NCBI GenBank assembly: GCA_023301405.1
Contig: JALZUX010000221.1
Location: 1-7,384, forward strand
Direction: 5' to 3'
Source: Granulosicoccaceae bacterium
GTDB taxonomy: Bacteria; Pseudomonadota; Gammaproteobacteria; Granulosicoccales; Granulosicoccaceae
DNA: 7,384 bases
In this document: one piece after another, positions 1 through 5,473 of the stretch
How positions within the stretch are numbered: the first letter of the stretch is position 1
How the letters are laid out: each line of letters opens with the position of its first letter
Program-made: the position numbers and the translations under genes
The notes under the pieces: generated by a model
The model's input: the letters and a program-made list of their open reading frames with translations, nothing else
The model's database searches: none
Told to the model about the DNA's origin: nothing

Positions 1-813
1 AATGATGGGCTGCAACCAATGATCGGTGACTGGACAAAGTTTACACCGGAAACTACTTGGAATTGGCAATTAAACGGTGCAGTCGGGGCGGTTAGCACTA
101 GCGCGGTTAACCTTGAGTACGAGGCTGACGTCTATGTGGTTGATATGTTTGCCCAACTCGATAGTGATTCAATCACACCGCTGAAAGATATGGGCCGTCA
201 AGTGATCTGCTATTTTTCGGCGGGTACCTATGAGCCATGGCGAGCGGATAAAGATCTTTTTGCAGGTCTGCGGCTTGGTAATCCGCACGTTGCCTTTCCT
301 GATGAGCTATGGCTCGATATTCAAGATCCACTGGTCGGAAAAATAATGGCAAACAGGATGGATATGGCCGTTAGTCTTGGCTGTGACGGTGTTGAGCTGG
401 ATAACGTAGATGGGTGGATCCCAAGCGCTAACTCAGGTTTTAGTTTTAGCCTTGAGGATCAGCTGTTATTTAATAAAGTGCTCGCCAACGAAGCGCATGA
501 GAGAGGTTTGGCGGTGGCGTTAAAGAATAATGTAGAAATGATTGTTGACCTGGCTGACTACTTTGATTTGGTCATTAATGAAGAATGCTTTCAATACAAT
601 GAATGCGAAGGTTATCGCCCGATGATTGAAAAGGGCAAGCCGGTATTTAATGCGGAGTACAAGTTGTTCGGTCCGGACAATGAAGTGTTGCTTCCAGTGT
701 CTGATTACCCGGTAGAGCGCAATGCAGTTTGTGAAACATCCATCGAATATGGTTTTCAAACTTTGTTTTTACCAATTGAATTGGACGGCACTTTTCGACT
801 TAGCTGTCGGTAG
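1..813 (+). CDS. GH114-type glycoside hydrolase (putative endo-alpha-1,4-polygalactosaminidase), 5' end outside the window
   Basis: This gene probably hydrolyses alpha-1,4-linked galactosamine polymers, as GH114 enzymes do, with a TIM-barrel fold. The reading frame is open from base 1. An ATG at 19 exists but lacks a clear ribosome-binding site and lies right at the start of the catalytic domain, so the true start and any signal peptide are likely upstream. Counting that ATG as residue 1, the family blocks are TWNWQLNG (13-20), VICYFSAGTYEPW (62-74), DELWLDIQDP (95-104), RMDMA..GCDGVELDNVDG (113-132), EAHERGLAVALKNN (158-171), INEECFQYNEC (186-196) and KPVFNAEY (207-214). Asp128 in the ELDN block and Glu188 in NEEC are the best catalytic candidates by family analogy. 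It is a paralogue of the next gene, 18 bases downstream. The family call is firm; the exact substrate is inferred. Confidence 0.82.
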   Translation, partial: NDGLQPMIGDWTKFTPETTWNWQLNGAVGAVSTSAVNLEYEADVYVVDMFAQLDSDSITPLKDMGRQVICYFSAGTYEPWRADKDLFAGLRLGNPHVAFPDELWLDIQDPLVGKIMANRMDMAVSLGCDGVELDNVDGWIPSANSGFSFSLEDQLLFNKVLANEAHERGLAVALKNNVEMIVDLADYFDLVINEECFQYNECEGYRPMIEKGKPVFNAEYKLFGPDNEVLLPVSDYPVERNAVCETSIEYGFQTLFLPIELDGTFRLSCR

Positions 814-831
814 GCTATTGGGATACTTTCA

Positions 832-1809
832 ATGCAACCTAAAAAAATACGGGGTTTCCTGCCTTTGGTGCTGTCAGTAGCTTGCATGGGAATACTGACA
901 TCTTGTTCAGGTGGAACTGAGGTAGATTACCTTGTACCCCCGGAAGCGGAGGTCGAGGCATCTGCTGCGATACCTGCATCAGAAAATGAAACTGCGCCTC
1001 CCGGGACTGCGCCGGAAGGTAATGCAGATTTGCCGTCGCCAACGTTGCCACTTGTTTGGTGGCAACCCCGTGCCAGTGAAAACCTGACGTGGCAGTGGCA
1101 GCTACAGGGTGAGATAGACACTAGTTTTGACGTCGACGTCTACAACGTGGATATCGCTACACCGGTCAGTAAAATTGATGAACTCAAAGCTCGTAATATC
1201 AAAGTTATTTGCTACTTCAGTGCTGGAACAGCTGAGTATTTCAGACCGGATGTTGATCAGTTTTCCGATGCGATCCAAGGCGAGCAGTATGAAGATTTGA
1301 CTGACGAACGTTGGCTTGACTACAGTCGGTATCAGGAATTCGCCCCCGTGATGCAAGCTCGTATGGACTTATGCAAAAGCAAAGGCTTTGATGCGATCGA
1401 AATGGATAACGTTGATGCGCACAACTACGAAAGCCGTGATGCCAATGGTAATGTGGTCAATATCGGAACCAACTTTGATATAAAGCTTGATGACAGTATC
1501 GCCTACATACGTTGGCTAGCTGATGAGGCTCATAGTAGAGGACTGAGTATCGGGCTGAAAAACGCCGAAGAGATGGCGCCGGACGTTGTCTCGCAAGTGG
1601 ACTGGATGCTTACAGAAGACTGTTACGTGGATTCCTGGTGTGATGCCGCAACAGTATTTGTCGAAGCGGATAAGCCGGTTTTTATGACTGAGTATGATGA
1701 TCTTGTGCCAGACTTTGCGCCAGCGTGTGAGTTAGCCAAATCGTTGGGTTTTAGTGCAATCTGGCGAGACCCTTCGTTGGCGCTCGATACTTATGTGGCC
1801 TGCCAGTAG
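832..1809 (+). CDS. GH114-type glycoside hydrolase, predicted lipoprotein
   Basis: This is a complete 325-residue gene for a putative alpha-1,4-polygalactosaminidase anchored in a membrane. A basic N-terminus (KKIR, 4-7) and hydrophobic stretch (9-22) lead to the lipobox LTSC, with Cys25 the lipidated residue. Ser26 at +2 rather than Asp fits outer-membrane sorting if the host is Gram-negative. Residues 26-72 form a low-complexity linker rich in Pro, Ala and Glu. The catalytic domain follows: TWQWQLQG (86-93), VICYFSAGT (125-133), RMDL..GFDAIEMDNVD (178-195), EAHSRGLSIGLKN (232-244), TEDCYVDSWC (261-270) and KPVFMTEYDD (281-290). Asp192 and Glu262 align with the catalytic candidates of the upstream paralogue. 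The ATG at 832 is preceded by a modest GGGA (820-823) eight bases away. Close spacing suggests co-transcription with the first gene, ending at the terminator near 1955-1978. Confidence 0.88.
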   Translation: MQPKKIRGFLPLVLSVACMGILTSCSGGTEVDYLVPPEAEVEASAAIPASENETAPPGTAPEGNADLPSPTLPLVWWQPRASENLTWQWQLQGEIDTSFDVDVYNVDIATPVSKIDELKARNIKVICYFSAGTAEYFRPDVDQFSDAIQGEQYEDLTDERWLDYSRYQEFAPVMQARMDLCKSKGFDAIEMDNVDAHNYESRDANGNVVNIGTNFDIKLDDSIAYIRWLADEAHSRGLSIGLKNAEEMAPDVVSQVDWMLTEDCYVDSWCDAATVFVEADKPVFMTEYDDLVPDFAPACELAKSLGFSAIWRDPSLALDTYVACQ

Positions 1810-1954
1810 ATCGTAATCTTCTGGCGAATAGCGATCTGCTTCGGTCTTTTTCCCCGAAGGGATTTACAAGGTAGTGCATCGAGAGGTTTGGCTTTTTTAC
1901 AGGGTGCTGGTTACTGCAGCTATTGATGTTTTAAGACGAAGTGATTGTGTGGCG

Positions 1955-1978
1955 ACCGGACAATAGTCCGGTTTTTTT
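1955..1978 (+). terminator. Rho-independent terminator of the GH114 gene pair
   Basis: A 7-bp perfect stem, ACCGGAC (1955-1961) and GTCCGGT (1966-1972), closes an AATA loop and runs into seven T residues (1972-1978). This is a canonical intrinsic terminator for + strand transcription, about 145 bases after the second GH114 stop codon. Its T-tract overlaps the stop codon of the convergent DksA-family gene. Read on the - strand the stem has no T-tail, so it should act in one direction only. Confidence 0.85.
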
Positions 1979-2384
1979 ATGCCGCAGCGTATTGGCGTGT
2001 TTGCAATTCTCTTCGCGCCTGCGCTTCTGCTGTGTAGCGAGAAGTCGGGCGAATCAATAATCGCTTGATACCAATGTCTTCCCCAGTGTCTTCACAAAAA
2101 CCGTAGTCCCCAGTTCTTACCCGGTGCAGCGCTTTGTCGATATCGCGAATCAAGGTGGCTTCGCGTTCCTTCATGTGGACCTGAATCCAGTATTGCTCTT
2201 CTTGAGTAGCCCGGTCTGATTCGTCGGCAGCGCGCTCGACGTCAAGTTCGCTGATATCAGGGGTTTCATCGGCTACAGTCAGAGAGTGGCGCATCTCAAA
2301 CAGGCGCTGGCGGAAAAATTCCAGTTGCGCTTTATTCATGTAATCATCTTCAGACGCGATGAGGATTTGTTCTTCCGTCAACAT
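1977..2384 (-). CDS. DksA/TraR-family RNA polymerase regulator with degenerate zinc finger
   Basis: DksA proteins enter the RNA polymerase secondary channel and, with ppGpp, tune transcription initiation. This 135-residue protein (E. coli DksA has 151) begins with a YMNKAQLEFF block (15-24) matching the start of the DksA globular domain. The coiled-coil tip keeps both acidic residues and the alanine (Asp54, Asp57, Ala59 in DESDRA), so core activity looks intact. In the zinc-finger region only Cys97 remains; the other three cysteine columns, at the same spacing as in E. coli, are Thr100, Thr118 and Ala121. The following GIKRLLIRPTSRYTAEAQ is typical of cysteine-poor DksA forms, known for example in alphaproteobacteria. 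The ATG at 2384 has a GAGG (2397-2400) 12 bases upstream, a little far; Met16 is an alternative start. The gene is convergent with the GH114 pair. The family is certain; whether it is the cell's only DksA is unknown. Confidence 0.9.
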   Translation of the reverse strand: MLTEEQILIASEDDYMNKAQLEFFRQRLFEMRHSLTVADETPDISELDVERAADESDRATQEEQYWIQVHMKEREATLIRDIDKALHRVRTGDYGFCEDTGEDIGIKRLLIRPTSRYTAEAQARRELQTRQYAAA

Positions 2385-2434
2385 AGTAAATAACTACCTC
2401 GGCAATGGTAAATAAATTTGGTAACTTAACGATG

Positions 2435-2454
2435 GAAGCGAAAGGCTTTGCTTC
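2435..2454. repeat. Bulged hairpin upstream of the DksA-like gene
   Basis: GAAGC (2435-2439) pairs with GCTTC (2450-2454), and an inner AAA/TTT pairing extends the stem past one bulged G to a GGC loop. It lies about 50 bases before the DksA-like start codon and would be in that gene's leader. No T-tract follows on either strand, so it is not an obvious terminator. A role in leader structure is only possible. Confidence 0.3.
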
Positions 2455-2570
2455 GAAAAGAGTCAAAAAAACGGCTAGCGACTGCAAACGGCAGGGCCTA
2501 GAAAATAACTAAGAAAAAACCTATTCAATTGAGTTATCTGAAACTAGACTCTATGTTGTGCGTTTTGTGT

Positions 2571-2600
2571 CGTATAGTTTGCGTAAGCTTTCGTAGTCAG
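2571..2600 (-). promoter_or_regulatory. Possible sigma-70 promoter for the DksA-like gene
   Basis: On the - strand a CTGACT hexamer (2595-2600; 4 of 6 to TTGACA) is followed after 18 bases by TATACG (2571-2576; 4 of 6 to TATAAT). It would give a leader of roughly 180 bases before the DksA-like start at 2384. The match is weak and unsupported by other signals, so this is only a candidate. Confidence 0.2.
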
Positions 2601-2878
2601 CATTTTTCGCGCCCAAATCGGGATTCCAGAGGGCCGAAGTGCTTTCCTTCACAGGCTGTTTGCGTGCTAGTGTTAGAGTTTGTGAAATCGTTCGCTATCA
2701 ACAGTGCTATGCATTGTGCGAGCCGGAATCTACGTAACAGTTGATCAACGCTTGCTAAAAAGTGACTGGGCGTAAGAAGTGTCTGCAGTTGGCGATATAT
2801 TTATCGTTGGCACGCAGTGAGTTAAGACTTGGCATGGCCGTTGGGGTTGGAAAGCCGCGTTTGTATAGTGCTATAGCT

Positions 2879-3607
2879 TCAGGCCAGATCGCCAAAGCGT
2901 GATTGAAGTATGGCAATTGCTGCGAACCCAGCCGTTTCTGTTCGTAATATTCTTGGGCCACAAGCTATCGGGATGGCACTGCTTGTCATCGCGTGTTGTA
3001 TTTCTTCATCACTAAAACCGCCTTCCGGGCCGATGATTATCGCGCAGGGTTTTGCTTCAAGCGTGATGGTGCTAATACTTTGCTCTGCACCTGGGTGAAG
3101 AATATAAATATTGTCGTGTTGCTTTGATGCCAACCAGTCGTGAAAATCTTGGGGTTGATCGATAGTCGGCAATACGCTTCTCTGACACTGTGTGCAGGCG
3201 CTTATCGCAATACCTTGCCAATGTTCCATGCGTTTTTGTAGTCTTGCGGCATCAATCTGAAGAACTGAGCGGTCACTACTGACAGGAGTAATTCGACTGA
3301 CCCCGAGCTCTGTGGCTTTTTGTATGACAAGGTCCAACTTGGTGCCTTTTGCAAGTGATTGGACAAGTGTGATTTTGAGGGGAGATTCAGTGCAATTTTT
3401 AACTTGGTTGCTTATCTTAACTTGCGTGGATTTACCGGCAGTCGTGATTGTGGCAGCATAGTTGTTGCCATCGCCATTAAATAAGGTGAGCGGATCCCCT
3501 TCAACACGCCTTAAAACACGGCTGATATATTTAGAGGCCTCGCGATCAAGGTCGATAGTTTGATCAATCTGAAATAGCTGATCTACATATAGCCGGGGTG
3601 TCTTCAC
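2879..3607 (-). CDS. rsmE: 16S rRNA (uracil(1498)-N(3))-methyltransferase RsmE
   Basis: RsmE uses S-adenosylmethionine to methylate N3 of U1498 in 16S rRNA of the assembled 30S subunit. The 242-residue length is normal. An N-terminal PUA-like domain (about 1-70) opens with PRLYVDQ and contains RVLRRVEGDPLTLFNGDG (30-47). The SPOUT methyltransferase domain follows, with KATELGVSRITPV (97-109), IIIGPEGGFSDEEI (190-203) and the C-terminal knot CGPRILRTETAGFAAI (216-231), which forms the cofactor site, ending in LQSRFGDLA. The start is GTG at 3607-3605 and overlaps the dnaG stop as GTGA, so translation is probably coupled to dnaG; no strong ribosome-binding site of its own is visible. The function is confident. 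Confidence 0.95.
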   Translation of the reverse strand: MKTPRLYVDQLFQIDQTIDLDREASKYISRVLRRVEGDPLTLFNGDGNNYAATITTAGKSTQVKISNQVKNCTESPLKITLVQSLAKGTKLDLVIQKATELGVSRITPVSSDRSVLQIDAARLQKRMEHWQGIAISACTQCQRSVLPTIDQPQDFHDWLASKQHDNIYILHPGAEQSISTITLEAKPCAIIIGPEGGFSDEEIQHAMTSSAIPIACGPRILRTETAGFAAIAILQSRFGDLA

Positions 3608-5352
3608 GGCTTTTTGAGTTCACTGATTTTTCTGCGCAGCTCTTCCTTTTCTGCATCTGTCATTGCTGATGGGAGCTTGTTGAGTTCGCTGCTTTCGCCC
3701 CTGAGGTTTATCATGCGGGTTTCGTCGTTTAGTCTTTTTATAGCATGCTTGACAATACTTAATGGGGAGTCGATGCCCGTCTCGGCAGAGGTGCTGAGGT
3801 TGGCTTCCGCCAGTTTTTTAAGGCTCGTCCACTCTGGTTTTTCTCTGAAGTGTTCAAGGATTCCGGCGGTGGTGATGTCAGGCTTAACCTCTATCAGTGC
3901 GATTACTTGCATGAGTAAATCAGTGCCGGGTATTTTGTCAGAAAAATCTATTTCTTCTGGATCAATTTCAAGAATGCACGCGGGTTCGGCAAGTATGCCG
4001 GTCAGTGCTCTGCGCACCGGTGTTGGTTTCATTGAGTTTTGTTGTCCAGTATTAGGTCTTGGTGTTGGTGTTGCCGGCGCTGCAGGGGGAATAACCTGTA
4101 GACCTACTTTTTCTGTGAGTTGCGCGCTTAGCAGATCACGGTAGACGCCCTCAGGAATTTGACTGATAAGCGGCTTTGCTAGTTCTGCCAGCCGTGCCCT
4201 ATGTCCGGTGCCTGTGTTATCAGTGCCTTTTTGAGCTTGTTTTTCCAGTGATTGAAACATAAATGCTGATGCTTCAATGGCACTGTTGGTAATCAGATTC
4301 TGAAAGTACTCGCGTCCATTGGTATTGACTACGCTGTCTGGGTCTTCGCCATCGGCTAAAAAAAGAAACCGTGCATCGCGTCCTGATTTTAACGAAGGCA
4401 GTGCAGAATTCAAAGCACGCCATGCCGCTTTTTTACCGGCAGTATCGCCATCAAAACAGAATACGATTTCATCGGTTTCCCGAAATAATGAAGCGACTTG
4501 TTCTTTCGAAGTGGCAGTGCCAAGCGTAGCCACGGCATTTTTAATTCCGGCCTGTGCGAGCGCTATGACGTCCATATACCCTTCGACGACAATTACCCTG
4601 TCTGCGGTGGCACGCTTATGTTTCCGTAGTTCGTATAGCCCGTATAGCTCTCTGCCTTTTTGAAACAGTGGAGTTTCAGGAGAGTTTAAATATTTGGGTT
4701 CGGTGTTATCCATGACCCTGCCACCAAAACCAATGGCCCTGCCGCGCCGATCTCTGATTGGGAACATGATGCGGTTTCGGAAGCGATCATGAGTTTTGCC
4801 ACTGTCGTTGCGGATTAGCATGCCGGTGGTAATTAGATTTGCTTCGCTGTCATTTAATGCACCGGCGAGAGCGTGCCACTGCGCCGGTGAGTAACCAATT
4901 TGAAATTCTAAGGCTGTTTCACCGGAGATTTTGCGCTGTTTCAGGTAGTCGATGGCAGGTGTGTTTTTGCGTAACTCTTGTTGGAAAAAGTCGCTGCAGT
5001 GACCCAGCGCATCAAACAGGCCCTGCTGTGATGGTGTGATTTTGACAATCGCATCTCTGGGGACTTCAAGGCCAACGCTGTCGGCAAGGTATTCCACCGC
5101 ATCGACAAAATGCATGTGATCAAATTCCATCAGGAAACTGATTGCTGTGCCGCTGACACCGCAACCAAAGCAGTGATAAAACTGCTTTGCCTGGCTTACA
5201 TTGAATGACGGTGTTTTTTCACCATGAAATGGACAGCAGGCTTTGTGATTAGCGCCTGCTTTTTTAAGCGGCACATAGCGGTCAATAATTTCGACAATAT
5301 CTACTCGAGCAAGTAGATCATCAACAAAGGATTGTGGTATTCGGCCAGCCAT
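3604..5352 (-). CDS. dnaG: DNA primase DnaG
   Basis: DnaG makes the short RNA primers for lagging-strand synthesis and works with the DnaB helicase at the fork. It has 582 residues, against 581 in E. coli. The N-terminal CHC2 zinc-binding domain carries Cys40, His43, Cys61 and Cys64. The polymerase core includes RFRNRIMFPIRDRRG (190-204), FGGR (209-212) and PKYLNSPET (219-227). The TOPRIM metal-binding acids are Glu257 (VVEGYMD), Asp301 and Asp303 (FDGD). A Pro/Thr-rich linker (about 420-440) joins the helicase-binding C-terminal domain, which is more divergent. The ATG at 5352 gives the family's usual start MAGRIPQSFVDDLL, though the ribosome-binding site is weak. rsmE overlaps its 3' end. 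Neither rpsU nor rpoD, the usual partners in the macromolecular synthesis operon, is beside it. Confidence 0.98.
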   Translation of the reverse strand: MAGRIPQSFVDDLLARVDIVEIIDRYVPLKKAGANHKACCPFHGEKTPSFNVSQAKQFYHCFGCGVSGTAISFLMEFDHMHFVDAVEYLADSVGLEVPRDAIVKITPSQQGLFDALGHCSDFFQQELRKNTPAIDYLKQRKISGETALEFQIGYSPAQWHALAGALNDSEANLITTGMLIRNDSGKTHDRFRNRIMFPIRDRRGRAIGFGGRVMDNTEPKYLNSPETPLFQKGRELYGLYELRKHKRATADRVIVVEGYMDVIALAQAGIKNAVATLGTATSKEQVASLFRETDEIVFCFDGDTAGKKAAWRALNSALPSLKSGRDARFLFLADGEDPDSVVNTNGREYFQNLITNSAIEASAFMFQSLEKQAQKGTDNTGTGHRARLAELAKPLISQIPEGVYRDLLSAQLTEKVGLQVIPPAAPATPTPRPNTGQQNSMKPTPVRRALTGILAEPACILEIDPEEIDFSDKIPGTDLLMQVIALIEVKPDITTAGILEHFREKPEWTSLKKLAEANLSTSAETGIDSPLSIVKHAIKRLNDETRMINLRGESSELNKLPSAMTDAEKEELRRKISELKKP

Positions 5353-5473
5353 AGGTGCAGGTTACCGTAGTCGCTGCGGTTTGTCGCAGATCAACACGGC
5401 GTTATTTTGATCGTAGCCGGCCTGTTAATGCCAGTGCCGGCTGACTGGGTTGAACTTGTTGCCGCGTGCATAG
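5353..5473 (-). other. gltB-dnaG intergenic gap
   Basis: This 121-base gap separates the gltB stop from the dnaG start on the same strand. It holds a GC-rich inverted repeat (5415-5442) and a smaller hairpin CTGCG/CGCAG (5374-5389) about 20 bases before the dnaG start codon. I find no good sigma-70 promoter and no T-tract terminator on the - strand, so it is unclear whether dnaG is read through from gltB or has its own promoter here. Confidence 0.5.
5415..5442. repeat. GC-rich inverted repeat between gltB and dnaG
   Basis: AGCCGGC (5415-5421) pairs perfectly with GCCGGCT (5436-5442) around a 14-base loop. On the - strand transcript it would form a stable 7-bp stem downstream of gltB, followed by an A-rich rather than U-rich stretch. 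That argues against an intrinsic terminator and allows an mRNA-stabilising or processing element; this role is inference. Confidence 0.45.

Larger units (their letters stand above)
2385..2878. other. 494-base intergenic region without a supported gene
   Basis: This stretch lies between the DksA-like gene and rsmE, both on the - strand, so it should carry the 3' end of the rsmE transcript and the promoter and leader of the DksA-like gene. I see no tRNA or conserved coding sequence. Visible structures are a bulged hairpin GAAGC/GCTTC (2435-2454), a seven-A run (2465-2471), a perfect palindrome GTTGATCAAC (2740-2749) and an AT-rich hairpin CGATA/TATCG (2793-2806). No convincing intrinsic terminator for rsmE is present. 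The two short reading frames here have implausible composition and no ribosome-binding site. Confidence 0.6.

Noticed and set aside
19..21. ATG at 19 as the true start of the first GH114 gene
   Set aside because: The frame is open to base 1, no good ribosome-binding site precedes the ATG, and it falls directly at the catalytic domain with no room for an export signal. I treat the gene as cut by the window edge.
1839..1859. Hairpin CTTCGG/CCGAAG shortly after the second GH114 gene
   Set aside because: Six pairs with a loop of nine bases and no T-tract after the stem; the structure at 1955-1978 is a far better terminator.
1881..1892. 12-base match (GAGAGGTTTGGC) between the GH114 3' region and positions 501-512 of the first GH114 gene
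   Set aside because: The shared bases would read RGLA in the matching frame, hinting at a third gene remnant, but the flanking translation shows no other GH114 block, so chance is more likely.
2465..2471. Seven-A run that would be a T-tract on the - strand, as a possible terminator for rsmE or an attenuator
   Set aside because: The sequence before it on the - strand offers only a 4-bp stem (CTGC/GCAG) separated from the T-run, which is too weak.
2529..2744. 71-codon + strand reading frame in the intergenic region
   Set aside because: It starts with TTG, lacks a ribosome-binding site, is cysteine-rich with no recognisable domain, and has the same length as ribosomal protein S21 but no resemblance to it.
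2755..2961. 68-codon - strand frame overlapping the 3' end of rsmE
   Set aside because: Its first third lies inside rsmE in another frame, it has no recognisable motif, and the rsmE C-terminus is canonical, so this is not a frameshifted extension.
3614..4144. 176-codon + strand frame antisense to dnaG, and similar antisense frames in dnaG, gltB and the GH114 genes
   Set aside because: These are opposite-strand shadows of well-supported conserved genes, with no domain and biased composition.
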